Positions 8,742-17,500 of a DNA stretch of 64,000 nucleotides are shown here, one piece after another; the stretch's first letter is position 1, and each line of letters starts with the position of its first letter. Origin of the DNA: Streptomyces californicus (GTDB lineage: Bacteria; Actinomycetota; Actinomycetes; Streptomycetales; Streptomycetaceae); contig NZ_JNZZ01000015.1 in assembly GCF_000717645.1 (NCBI RefSeq), positions 108,121-172,120 on the forward strand, in the 5' to 3' direction. Below the pieces are notes generated by a model. That model was not told the DNA's origin and ran no database searches. It saw nothing but the letters and a program-made list of their open reading frames with translations. The translations under genes were made by a program, and so were the position numbers.

Positions 8742-8781
8742 GGCTGGTTCCTTCGGAGAACGCGAAGCTGAGAAGAGAGGT

Positions 8782-8842
8782 GGACCCCGGGGCTCCGCCG
8801 ACCCTCCCCTTGCGGGGTCCGCCGGACTGTCGGAGGAGGGTC
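8782..8842 (-). promoter_or_regulatory. Interleaved inverted repeats in the tuf3 leader
   Basis: In transcript order the leader carries arm A (8842-8835, GACCCTCC), arm B (8820-8813, GGACCCCG), arm A' (8807-8800, GGAGGGTC) and arm B' (8789-8782, CGGGGTCC). A-A' and B-B' are each 8-bp perfect helices but interleave. They must form a pseudoknot or be mutually exclusive, as in an attenuator. Function is inferred only. Confidence 0.4.
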
Positions 8843-9047
8843 AGCTTCGGGCGCCGCCGATGGGCGCCGCGGCAGCGGTGCACGCCGCTGCGACGCCTGC
8901 TGCCGCGAGTGCCGCCGTCGCGGCGACCGCTGCGGACGCGGCCGGGGCGAGGGCCACGGCGACCGCGTCGTTCCCGGCAGCCTTCGGCGCGTCCGCGACT
9001 GCGGACGGCGCTGCGAGGAAGGCGTACCGGAACATGCCCCTGATCAT
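8841..9047 (-). CDS. Small Ala-rich ORF upstream of tuf3
   Basis: A 68-codon frame starting at ATG 9047 (or ATG 9035) and ending 99 bp before tuf3. The product is hydrophobic and very alanine-rich (segments such as SAAVAATAALAAAGVAAACT), with MFRYAFLAA at the N-terminus. No Shine-Dalgarno is well placed. It could be a small membrane or leader peptide translated ahead of tuf3, or a chance low-complexity frame. Nothing else coding occupies the 400 bp between tuf3 and the glycosylase gene. Confidence 0.3.
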   Translation of the reverse strand: MIRGMFRYAFLAAPSAVADAPKAAGNDAVAVALAPAASAAVAATAALAAAGVAAACTAAAAPIGGARS

Positions 9048-9144
9048 GGCCGAGGACGGTGAGCGCGTCGAATGCTTTTCCCGGCCCCTTCCCTCGTCGC
9101 GGAAGACCCCGGGCCTCAGAGGTACTTGAGCCTCGCGTGCGGAT

Positions 9145-9867
9145 TCAGAGGTTCTTGAGCGCCTCGCGCGCGGAGAGCGGCGACAGGCGGTCCCGGGCCC
9201 CCTCGACGAAGTCGCGTACGGCGGCGGGGTCGGTCTTGGCGTACTCGCGCAGGGCCCAGCCGATCGCCTTGCGGACGAAGAAGTCGGGGTGGTCCGCCCG
9301 GCGCAGGCAGTAGCCGAACAGCCGGTCGGCGTCGGTGGCCTCCTTGTAGCGCAGTTGGTGCAGCAGGGCGGTTCTGGCCGCCCAGAGGCTGGGGTCGTCG
9401 ATCCACCGGTCCATCGCGCGGACCATCGCCGGGTCGGCGGCCACCAGGGGGCCCGCGACATGCGCGGCGAGCACGTCGACCGTGTCCCACCAGGGGACGG
9501 TGGTGACCAGGTGGTGCAGGACGGGCAGGAAGCCGGAGGTGCAGCGGTTCGCGTACCGGCGGAGGTAGTCGGCGGCGAAGTACTGGTACTCCCGCTCCGG
9601 CAGCCGCCAGCAGCGCAGCGCGACCGCCGCGCAGTCGCGTTCGTCCGGCCGCCCGAGACCCGCCAGGACGGTCCGCGACAGGGCACGGCGCTCCGGGGTG
9701 GGGATCCCGAGGAAGGGCGCGACGTGCTTCATGTACGCGGCGGCGCCCTGCGCCCGTACGGGGTCGGCGGCCGGGGCGTACGCCGCGACGAGCCGCGTGA
9801 GGACGGCGTCGGCGAGCGGGCTCCCGGGCGGGGCGGGGACGGCTGGTGCTGGGCTCACGCGACGCAC
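9145..9867 (-). CDS. AlkD-type DNA alkylation repair glycosylase
   Basis: A 240-residue all-helical HEAT-like repeat protein of the DNA alkylation repair (AlkC/AlkD) family. These enzymes excise N3- and N7-alkylated purines without base flipping. Aligned to Bacillus AlkD, the catalytic residues are conserved: W127 and D131 in PWWDTVD, and W204 in KAIGWALREY. The length matches the family. The GTG at 9867 is used; a second in-frame GTG lies at 9858. It is divergent from the VTT membrane protein gene, with 40 bp between starts. Confidence 0.92.
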   Translation of the reverse strand: MRRVSPAPAVPAPPGSPLADAVLTRLVAAYAPAADPVRAQGAAAYMKHVAPFLGIPTPERRALSRTVLAGLGRPDERDCAAVALRCWRLPEREYQYFAADYLRRYANRCTSGFLPVLHHLVTTVPWWDTVDVLAAHVAGPLVAADPAMVRAMDRWIDDPSLWAARTALLHQLRYKEATDADRLFGYCLRRADHPDFFVRKAIGWALREYAKTDPAAVRDFVEGARDRLSPLSAREALKNL

Positions 9868-9907
9868 ATTACGGCGATCACACGCCCTTTTCGGTTACTC
9901 TCCCCGA

Positions 9908-10630
9908 ATGTTCGACCCCGTACCCACCGCCCGGTCCGCCGCCGGCCCGGCCGAGCGCCTCTCCCGGGTGCTCCTGTCGCCGTGGTCCCGGTTCTCGCTG
10001 CTCGTGGTCGTCCTTCTCGGGGCCGCGTCGACGATGCTGCTGTTCGAGCCGCAGAGACTGCTCGCGTCGGGCTGGCCGGCGCAGTTGACCGGCGGCACGG
10101 CCGCGATGCTCTTCGGGCTCGCGTACGGGGCGCTGACGGTGGCGTTCGTACCGCGTCCGCTGCTCAACATCGCGGCGGGCGCGCTGTTCGGCGCGCAGAC
10201 GGGTCTGGCGGCGGCGCTGGCGGGCACGGTGCTGGGCGCGGGCGTGTCGTTCATGCTGGGCCGGGTGCTGGGCCAAGACGCGCTGCGGACCCTGTTGCGG
10301 GGGAAGCTGCTGACCGCGGCCGACGGGGTGCTGAGCCGGCACGGTTTCCGGTCGGTCCTGGCGCTGCGGCTCTTCCCCGGGGTCCCGTTCGCCGCCGCCA
10401 ACTACTGCGCGGCGACCTCCCGGATGGGTGCTCCGCCGTTCCTCCTGGCCACCGGGCTCGGGTCGATCCCGAACACGGCGGCGTACGTGATAGCCGGCAG
10501 CGAGGCCGCGTCGCCGACCTCGCCCGTGTTCCTCGCCGCGATGGGCTTCATCGTCCTCTCCGCCCTGGGCGGGGCGCTGGTGGCCTGGCGCAAGCGGCAC
10601 CGGCTGGGCCGGGACACGCCGAGGGACTGA
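9908..10630 (+). CDS. TVP38/TMEM64 (VTT domain) membrane protein
   Basis: A 240-residue polytopic inner-membrane protein with about six hydrophobic segments. The VTT/SNARE-associated core includes FVPRPLLNIAAGALFG (about 79-94), GTVLGAGVSFMLGR and LRLFPGVPFAAANYCAA (about 152-168), the family's re-entrant and Arg-Pro signatures. DedA and TVP38 relatives act in lipid scrambling or envelope homeostasis, and uppP follows 175 bp downstream on the same strand. Cooperation in undecaprenyl-phosphate recycling is an attractive inference, not shown. Start at ATG 9908; upstream in-frame codons belong to the antisense of the glycosylase gene. Confidence 0.87.
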   Translation: MFDPVPTARSAAGPAERLSRVLLSPWSRFSLLVVVLLGAASTMLLFEPQRLLASGWPAQLTGGTAAMLFGLAYGALTVAFVPRPLLNIAAGALFGAQTGLAAALAGTVLGAGVSFMLGRVLGQDALRTLLRGKLLTAADGVLSRHGFRSVLALRLFPGVPFAAANYCAATSRMGAPPFLLATGLGSIPNTAAYVIAGSEAASPTSPVFLAAMGFIVLSALGGALVAWRKRHRLGRDTPRD

Positions 10631-10805
10631 CCGCGCGGCGGCACATGGACGACCGGTTCAGTCAGCCTGCCGTTCACCTTCGGGCGCTACGCTTCCCGCG
10701 ACCTCGAAGCCTTGATCCTTGACCGCACTCCGCACTCCGCACCCGGCCGCCGGGCCCCGTCGCCCGTCACCGATGCACGATCACCTCCGGGATGGCCCAA
10801 ACCCC

Positions 10806-11678
10806 ATGAGCTGGTTCGAATCATTCGTCCTGGGACTTGTCCAGGGACTCACCGAGTTCCTGCCGATCTCCTCCAGCGCGCACCTGCGGCTGACGGCCGC
10901 GTTCGCCGGCTGGCACGACCCGGGGGCGGCGTTCACCGCGATCACGCAGATCGGCACCGAGGCGGCGGTGCTCATCTACTTCCGCAAGGACATCGCGCGC
11001 ATCCTGTCGGCCTGGTTCCGCTCCCTGACGGACCGTGCGATGCGCGGCGACCACGACGCCCAGATGGGCTGGCTGGTCATCGTCGGCTCGATCCCCATCG
11101 GCGTGCTCGGCCTGACGCTCAAGGACCAGATCGAGGGCCCGTTCCGCGATCTGCGGCTGATCGCGACGACGCTGATCGTCATGGGCGTCGTGCTCGGCGT
11201 CGCGGACCGGCTGGCCGCACGGGACGAGGCGGGCGGCAGGCACCGGGTGGTGAAGGAACGCAAGACGCTCAAGGACCTGGGGGTCAAGGACGGCCTGATC
11301 TACGGTTTCTGCCAGGCGATGGCGCTGATCCCCGGGGTCTCCCGCTCGGGCGCGACGATCAGCGGCGGCCTGCTGATGGGCTACACCCGCGAGTCGGCGG
11401 CCCGCTACTCGTTCCTGCTGGCGATCCCCGCGGTGCTCGCCTCGGGCGCCTACGAACTCAAGGACGTGGGCGAGGGCCACGTCTCCTGGGGCCCGACGAT
11501 CTTCGCGACGCTGGTGGCCTTCTTCGTCGGATACGCCGTCATCGCCTGGTTCATGAAGTTCATCACCACCAAGAGCTTCATGCCCTTCGTGATCTACCGG
11601 ATCGTGCTGGGCATCCTGCTGTTCGCGCTGATCGGCATGGGCGTGCTGAGCCCGCACGCGGGCGAGTCCGCGGGGTAG
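10806..11678 (+). CDS. uppP: Undecaprenyl-diphosphatase
   Basis: A 290-residue BacA/UppP-type phosphatase that dephosphorylates undecaprenyl diphosphate for cell-wall synthesis and confers bacitracin tolerance. Family signatures are clear: LVQGLTEFLPISSSAHLRL (11-29, with catalytic-site E17 and the SSSAH run) and LIPGVSRSGATISGG (the PGXSRSG[AG]T motif). About eight membrane segments are present. Start at ATG 10806 (MSWFESF), the usual Streptomyces N-terminus; an in-frame ATG at 10773 is an alternative. It ends before a strong convergent terminator. Confidence 0.96.
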   Translation: MSWFESFVLGLVQGLTEFLPISSSAHLRLTAAFAGWHDPGAAFTAITQIGTEAAVLIYFRKDIARILSAWFRSLTDRAMRGDHDAQMGWLVIVGSIPIGVLGLTLKDQIEGPFRDLRLIATTLIVMGVVLGVADRLAARDEAGGRHRVVKERKTLKDLGVKDGLIYGFCQAMALIPGVSRSGATISGGLLMGYTRESAARYSFLLAIPAVLASGAYELKDVGEGHVSWGPTIFATLVAFFVGYAVIAWFMKFITTKSFMPFVIYRIVLGILLFALIGMGVLSPHAGESAG

Positions 11679-11799
11679 GACGGGAGAAGGAGGAAGGCGT
11701 CGCGGGGCCGATCGGCTCCTCCGTCTCCCGGATGTCTCCCAGCAGGCACGGCGGCGGGGCGCACCGTCCGACAGGTCGTGCGCCCGCTGCCGTCGAACG

Positions 11800-11841
11800 G
11801 CGACCGCGCCCCGTCCTCGCACGAGGACGGGGCGCGGTCGC
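11800..11841. terminator. Convergent terminator between uppP and rsr
   Basis: A perfect 20-bp inverted repeat (11800-11819 and 11822-11841) with a nominal 2-nt gap, extended outward by a few pairs past a bulge. It lies between uppP (plus, ends 11678) and the TROVE gene (minus, ends 11848). Confidence 0.9.
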
Positions 11842-11847
11842 GTTCGG

Positions 11848-13464
11848 TCAGGCGGCCTTGTCCTCCCACGGCCAGCTCGCGTCACGGCCCGACTCCAGCA
11901 GCGGGATCATCCGGAACGCCTGGTCGCCGAGCCCGCCGAACGTGTGCCGGTGGGCACGACCGGACGGGGCGTGCCCGGTCCGGTAGCCGGCGAGGTTCCA
12001 GGTGTACATCGGGGTCGAGGCCGGGATCGCTTCGGTCACCTCGCGGCCGTCGTGGGCGGCCTGCTCGTCGGTGACGACGACCACCCGGTCGTGCCCCCTG
12101 TACTCCTCGCGGAGCGCGGCGGCGGTGTCGGTACCGCCGCCGAGGAACCAGCCGCCCTCCTTCCATTTCCGGACGTCGCCGAGGAGCGACCCGCCACGGG
12201 TGAGGGGGAACGCCTTCGTCTTCGCGCCGGGCCGGTCGGAGGTGTAGTAGCGGGCGGAGGAGAACGAGACCACGTCCGCGTGGGCGCACCGGGAGCCGAC
12301 CGCGAGCCCGAAGAGCGCGGCCGCGTCCCAGCGCATGAGCGAGCCGTCCCGGGAGAACGAGGCGTTCATGGAGCTGGACGTGTCGACGAGGACCAGCGTG
12401 CGCCCGCCGAGCCGGGGGACGTTGGCGAGGGACGCGGTGAGCGCCTTGTCCAGCGCGTGGCCCCAGCGCAGGGACGGGGCGGCGTTGAACGCGGAGTAGA
12501 ACCGCATGGGCAACTGCCGGGACCTGGCGACCTGCTCGGGGTCGGCGAGCTTCCGGGCGACGGTGTCGGCGGCCTCGTCGGACACTCCCGCCTCGTCGAA
12601 GTTCCGCAGGTTGCGGAGCAGCGCCATGTAGCCCATCGACGGGATGACGGCCTCCCAGGCGGCGGCGTCCATCGGACCCTGGAGCCAGCCGGCCAGCGGC
12701 TCCCACGTCATGCCGGCCCGCTGGAGGAGGTCGCGGTGGTCGGCGAGCGCGTCCCTGCGCCGGTCGACGGGGGTACGCATGAGCTGCTCGCGTGCGCGCA
12801 GCGTGGACAGCCGGGCGGGTATCTCCTCGTCGCGCTTCTTCCTGCGGTCGAGTGCGTGCTTGAACAGGTCGCCCTGCCACGGTTTGCCGGCGGCGGGCGA
12901 CGGGTGAACGAGGTTGAGGACGTCGCCGAACCGGTAGCCCTTGGAGTCGGTGTCGTACGTGAGGAGGGACCGTTCGCTGTACAGGCGCCGCACGGCGTCG
13001 GCGAGACCGCGCTTCACCGGTTTCGGTAGCGTCCGCCCGTACTTCGACGTCCAGTAGCCGAGGAACTCCCCCGGCTCGTCGGCGCGCTGGAGCACGGATT
13101 CGACGGCCTGCCGGGAGCAGCCGGCCAGGCCGGCATCGAGGCGGGCCTTCGTGAACTCGGCGGCCCCGACGAGAGACGCGGTGCGCATGTTCGCGTCGGT
13201 ACGGAGCCACCGCAGGAACCGGGCGCACCAGTCGGGGTCGGTGACGGCCACCTCGCGGATGAGCCGGGTGTACCGGTCGTCACGTTCCCCGCCCTTCTCG
13301 TAGAAGGTGTCGGTGCCGACGAGGTGGGAGACGGCGAGGAGGAACAGTTCGGACTCGGTGTCACGGAGAAACCCGGCACCGCCCTGGTGGTTGGTGGTGC
13401 GCTTCCCGCTCGTGGTGACCGGCGAGGCGGCGGGCCGCGCGTTGCGCTGATTGAAGCGAGACAT
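11848..13464 (-). CDS. rsr: TROVE-domain Ro60 orthologue (Rsr)
   Basis: A 538-residue Ro60-like RNA-binding protein. The TROVE domain (about 25-340) is a HEAT-repeat ring that holds misfolded RNA ends in its cavity and Y RNA on its outer surface. The vWA domain (about 350-530) has an intact MIDAS motif, DTSSSMN at about residue 360, with GGGTDT later. Bacterial orthologues work with Y RNAs and exonucleases such as PNPase in RNA decay and stress survival. Translation starts at ATG 13464 with GAGGGG about 8 nt upstream. Two Y-like RNAs lie directly 5', the arrangement seen for bacterial Ro60 loci. Confidence 0.95.
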   Translation of the reverse strand: MSRFNQRNARPAASPVTTSGKRTTNHQGGAGFLRDTESELFLLAVSHLVGTDTFYEKGGERDDRYTRLIREVAVTDPDWCARFLRWLRTDANMRTASLVGAAEFTKARLDAGLAGCSRQAVESVLQRADEPGEFLGYWTSKYGRTLPKPVKRGLADAVRRLYSERSLLTYDTDSKGYRFGDVLNLVHPSPAAGKPWQGDLFKHALDRRKKRDEEIPARLSTLRAREQLMRTPVDRRRDALADHRDLLQRAGMTWEPLAGWLQGPMDAAAWEAVIPSMGYMALLRNLRNFDEAGVSDEAADTVARKLADPEQVARSRQLPMRFYSAFNAAPSLRWGHALDKALTASLANVPRLGGRTLVLVDTSSSMNASFSRDGSLMRWDAAALFGLAVGSRCAHADVVSFSSARYYTSDRPGAKTKAFPLTRGGSLLGDVRKWKEGGWFLGGGTDTAAALREEYRGHDRVVVVTDEQAAHDGREVTEAIPASTPMYTWNLAGYRTGHAPSGRAHRHTFGGLGDQAFRMIPLLESGRDASWPWEDKAA

Positions 13465-13500
13465 GGCTGAAGCCCCTCACAGGGAGGGAAGGTCCAGCAG

Positions 13501-13645
13501 AGGGGTGCCCGAGATCAAAGTCGGTCCGGGTGACAAGACGCTCTACCGATTGAGCTACCGGCGCCGGACGCCGGACGGGACTCGAACCCGCAACCATCCC
13601 ATTGACAGTGGAAGTAACCCGGTCCTGCGCACCGGGCACCCCCGA
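13501..13645 (-). ncRNA. YrlA-type Y RNA with permuted tRNA-like module
   Basis: The RNA is closed by a perfect 10-bp stem (13633-13642 with 13502-13511), plus a possible terminal G-U. The Ro-binding strands follow: 5' GGTGCGCAGG and 3' GGACCGACTTTGATCTCGGG. Inside is a tRNA mimic in permuted order: a T arm (13575-13591, GCGGG-TTCGAGT-CCCGT, 7-nt loop), a directly abutting acceptor-like hairpin (13558-13574, 6 bp with a 5-nt loop), the U8-A9 equivalent, then a D arm (13540-13555, GCTC-AATCGGTA-GAGC with the GG pair). The anticodon position opens into the Y stem. It ends about 35 nt before the rsr start, so it may be processed from the rsr leader. Exact ends are approximate. Confidence 0.85.
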
Positions 13646-13736
13646 TGCTGTGCCTCCCGAGATCAAGAACGGACCACGGCGATTTCACTCGAAGAAGTAG
13701 CCGTAGACCTGCGCACCGGGAGGTGCGTGATGTTGT
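13646..13736 (-). ncRNA. Second, simpler Y-like RNA
   Basis: Tandem to and upstream of the YrlA-type RNA. It shares the Ro-binding strands almost exactly: 5' CCCGGTGCGCAGG and 3' GGTCCGTTCTTGATCTCGGG. The closing stem is CCTCCCG/CGGGAGG (13717-13723 with 13653-13659). The apical part is a plain hairpin (ACGGC/GCCGT closing a small ACTT-CTTC-GAGT stem), with no tRNA-like module. Both units begin with nearly the same 11-mer (GGCACAACATC here, GGCACAGCATC in the downstream unit), which supports duplication. An alternative 5' hairpin (GCACC-TCCC-GGTGC) is possible. Confidence 0.65.
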
Positions 13737-13742
13737 GCCGTC

Positions 13743-13748
13743 ACTGTA
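13743..13748 (-). promoter_or_regulatory. Putative -10 element for the Y RNA/rsr unit
   Basis: On the minus strand TACAGT lies about 7 nt before the shared 11-mer at the start of the first Y-like RNA. No clear -35 was found. Confidence 0.4.
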
Positions 13749-13842
13749 GAACCCGAACGGCTGACGGGGCCACGGCATTTCCGGGCCGCGCCGGTGTCTC
13801 CTGGCCCGGGGCCGGTCCGGGGTCCGGTGCCAGGGGCGATAA

Positions 13843-13872
13843 CGCCCCGCCCGGGAGCAGCCGGGCGGGGCG
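13843..13872 (-). terminator. Terminator after the P-loop kinase gene
   Basis: A perfect 12-bp inverted repeat (13843-13854 and 13861-13872) with loop GAGCAG. It lies just downstream of the minus-strand gene ending at 13948 and insulates the Y RNA/rsr unit. Confidence 0.8.
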
Positions 13873-13947
13873 ATCCAGCAGCGCAGCAGCCAGCAGCGCG
13901 GATAGATGGTTCCCACCGTACGGCGGGGGTCTGACAACGCCCGGGGG

Positions 13948-14514
13948 TCAGGGCAGCGACGGTGTCAGGCCGGTGGCGGAGAGGACCGCCTCCACCGTCT
14001 CGGCGACGGTCAGGTCCGCGTTGTCGATCCAGGTGCCCGCGTCGGCGAGTTCGGCGCGCATCACCGTGTCCAGCGGGGACCAGTCCGTCGTCAGCCTCTT
14101 GTCCCGGGCCAGGTTGCGCTCCATGGCCTTCGCCGCTCCCGGGGCCAGGATCACGGGGTGCAGCGGTCCCTCGGTGAACCTGGCCCGGTAGAAGTCCAGG
14201 TGGGCCCGGCGTACGACGACGTCGTCGATGACGGGGAGGAAGCCCGCGGTGACGAAACTGCCCGCGAGCAGGCAGGCGTTGCGGGCCCGGAGGAAGATCT
14301 GCCGGTCCGCCTCCTCGTCCCGCTCGGGCGAGGGCCACCGGCCGCCGGAGACGATGAGCTGCTGGAGGGCGTCCACCTCGATGTGGGCCGCGGCGGCGAA
14401 CCGGGCGGCGAGGGCGGCGGCCACCGTGCTCTTGCCGCTGCCGGGGACGCCCATCAGCAGGACCGCGCCCGCCGCCGGCTCCCCGGTGTCCACCGGTACT
14501 TCCGCCCAGGCCAT
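13948..14514 (-). CDS. P-loop AAA/kinase-like ATPase
   Basis: A 188-residue P-loop protein. Walker A is GVPGSGKST near residue 22. A DALQQLIVSGGRW segment follows, then FLPVIDDVVVRRAHLDFYR, which resembles the substrate-side strand of chloramphenicol- and shikimate-kinase-like small-molecule kinases. No membrane segments and no toxin partner are seen. The ATG at 14514 has GAGGGAG at good spacing. Function is unassigned beyond NTP-dependent phosphotransfer. It lies 16 bp after the nitrate reductase fusion in the same orientation and is probably cotranscribed. Confidence 0.75.
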   Translation of the reverse strand: MAWAEVPVDTGEPAAGAVLLMGVPGSGKSTVAAALAARFAAAAHIEVDALQQLIVSGGRWPSPERDEEADRQIFLRARNACLLAGSFVTAGFLPVIDDVVVRRAHLDFYRARFTEGPLHPVILAPGAAKAMERNLARDKRLTTDWSPLDTVMRAELADAGTWIDNADLTVAETVEAVLSATGLTPSLP

Positions 14515-14530
14515 CGCCGCACTCCCTCGT

Positions 14531-17500
14531 TCAGTACACGTCACGCACGTATCGGCGGTCCGAGGCTAGCTGCTTCACCTGCGCGGCGGCGGCGTCGGGT
14601 TCGAGTCCGCCGTGGGCGACGGCGATGTCGCGCAGTGCCCGGTCCACGTCCTTGGCCATGCGGGAGGCGTCGCCGCAGACGTAGAGGTGGGCGCCGTCGC
14701 GGAGCCAGGACCAGAGCTGCGCCCCGTGCTCGCGCATCCGGTCCTGTACGTAGACCTTGGCGCGCTGGTCGCGGGAGAAGGCGGTGTCCAGCCGGGTGAG
14801 GGTCCCCGTGCGGTGCAGGGCGTCGAGTTCGTCGCGGAAGTAGAAGTCCGTGGCGCGGTGCTGCTCGCCGAAGAAGAGCCAGTTGGCTCCGGAGTGGCCG
14901 AGCGCCCGCCGTTCCTCCAGGAAGCCCAGGAACGGGGCGACACCGGTCCCGGGGCCGATCATGATCACCGGCACGGCCGGATCGGCGGGCGGGCCGAAGC
15001 GGTCGTTGCGCTGGACGAACACGGGCAGCGGACTGCCGGGGGCGGCGTCAGCCAGGTATGTGGAGGCCACGCCCTTGCGGATCTGCCCGAGGCGGTTCCC
15101 GTAGCGGATCACGGAGACGGTCAGGCGCACCCGGTGGGGGTCGGCGAGCGGGCTGGAGGCGATGGAGTAGAGCCGGGGGCGCAGCGGGCCCAGCGCTTCG
15201 GCCCAGGTGGCGGCCGTGGCCCGGACCGGGTGCTCGGCGAGGACGTCGACGGCCTGCCGCCCCCACGCCCACCGGTCCCGCTCGCCCTTGTTGTCGGGGC
15301 GCAGCAGCTTCCTGAGCGTGCGGTCCCCGGTCCGCTCCGCGACCAGGCGGAGCAGGTCCGGAGTGATCCGGGTGATGTCGAGGTGGCGGTGCAGCGCCTC
15401 GTCGAGCGCGACCGTTCCGTGGCCGGGGACGTCCACCTCGGCCGCCGCGTCGAGTCCGGTGACGGCGAGCCATTCGGCAACCAGACCGGGGCAGTTGAGC
15501 GGCTGTACGCCGAGGGCGTCCCCGGCCGTGTACGTCAGGGGGGCGTCGGAGTGCCGGGTGTCGATCGTGAAGGCGCGGACCTCCTTGGACGCTCCGGGGA
15601 GACTCAGCAGGCGGTTTCCGGTCAGGCGGGCAGTGACGGGTGCGGCCCTGGAGGGGCGGGAGGGCCGCTTCTCGGCCAGAGGCGGCAGAGGCGGCGGTGG
15701 CGCCAGAGCCGTCGCGGTGCTCGCCTCCGGCGTGGCTTCCGGGGCCGCGGCTCCTTCCGGTGTCGTCGCCTCCAGGGCCGCCCGGACCTCCTTGAGCCAC
15801 TGCTCGAAGGGCTGCTCGTACTCCGGTTCGCAGTCGGTGCGCGGGACCAGCCGCTCCGCGCCCAGTTCGCCGAAGCGTTCGTCCAGGCGGCGGCCGTGGC
15901 CGCAGAAGTCGTCGTACGTGGAGTCGCCGAGCGCGAGCACGGCGTAGCGGACGCCTTCCAGGCGCGGGGAGTCGGGGGCGTTCAGCGACTTCCAGAACCC
16001 GGATCCGTTGTCCGGGGCGTCGCCGTCGCCGAAGGTACTGGTGACGACGAGCAGGTCGGCCTGGCTCGGTAGCGTCCCGGGCGGGCCGTCGTCCATGCCG
16101 AGGAGCGTGGTGCGGTACCCCTCGGCGGCCAGTGTCCGGGCGGCCGTCGCGGCGACCTCCTCCGCGTTGCCGGTCTGCGAGGCCCACAGCACGACGACCG
16201 GGCGGCCGCCCGGCTTCTCCGGGGCGCTTTCCGGTGGCGCGGGCGCGGTCCCGGGGCCCGAGGGCTCCGGGAGGCGGGAGTGGGCGCCGGCCAGCATTCC
16301 GTTGACCCACAGGGCGTGGTCCGGGGCGAAGGGGGCTCCGGCCGGAAGTACCGGGGTGCCCGCCGGGCGGGCGCCGAGGCCCGCCAGGAACCCGGCCAGA
16401 TAGCGGCGTTCCGGGTCGGTCAGGACCGGCGGGGCGGTCTCCGGCAGCCCCAGGGCGTCCGCCAGTCCGGTCAGGCCCGCGGGCACTGCCCGGTCCGCCG
16501 GTCCGGTGAGGCCCGCCGACTCCGTCCGGCCCGCGAGCCCCGTCGGGCCCGCTGTCCCCGCGCGTCCCGTGCGTCCCGTCGGGCCCGTCGCCCCCGGGTG
16601 CCCCGCCGATCCCACAAGGCCCGCCGCCCCCGCAAGCCCCGCCGGTCCGACAAGGCCCGCCGCCCCCGTGTGGCACGCGGGCCCCGTCCGGTCCGTCGTG
16701 GCGGGAGCCGGGCGCACCACCGGGGCCGCGACCTTCGTCAGCCGTACCGCGCACGCCTTCAGCTCCGGCTGGAAGGAGATCGGGTCGACCGCGTCGTTGG
16801 TCACGGCGTTCACCGCGAGGTACTCGCCGAACAGGTCGTTCCAGTGGAACGGGGCGAAGCACTCCCCCGCCCGCACCCGGTCCGTGATCCGCGCCGGGAG
16901 CACCGCGCGGCCCCGCCGTGAGGCGGCCTCGACCCCGTCGCCCTCCGTGAGGCCGAGCGCGGCCGCGTCGTCCGGGTGGACCTCGATGAACGGGCCGGGG
17001 TCGAGCCGGTTCAGCTTGCCGATCTTCGCGGTCTTGGTGAGCGTGTGCCACTGGTGCTGGAGCCGCCCGGTGTTGAGGAGGTACGGAAAGTCCTCGTCTG
17101 GCATCTCGGCCGGCGGCAGCTGCGGCCGGGCATGGAAGACCGCCCGGCCGCCGGGCAGCGGGAAGGCGAGCCTCGGCACGCTTCCGTCGGGGCGTACGGT
17201 CAGCTCCTGGCTGACGCCGTCGTTGCGGTAGCGCACGGGGTTGCGGGCGGGGCCCCCGGCGTCGGCGGCGGGCCACTGAACGGGGGTCGCGCGCAGCCGC
17301 TCGTACGTGACTCCGCGCAGGTCGTAGCCGGTGCGCGGGTTCCAGGCCCGGGTGATCTCCGCGAAGACCTCCTCGGCGCTCGTGTAGGCGAAGGCGTCCT
17401 CGTACCCCATGGCGCGCGCGACCTCCGCGATGATCCGCCAGTCCGGCCACGCCTCGCCGGGCGGGTCGACGGCGCGGCGGGACAGGGTGAGGGTGCGTTC

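Noticed and set aside
7566..8771. A 672-codon plus-strand frame through the tuf3 region (from 6753)
   Set aside because: It is antisense to the spermidine-synthase-like gene and EF-Tu, both of which are clear family members.
13501..13645. A standard tRNA gene on the minus strand
   Set aside because: T arm and D arm are both convincing but in the wrong order, with no anticodon arm and no open acceptor end. The order fits a Y RNA tRNA-like module instead.
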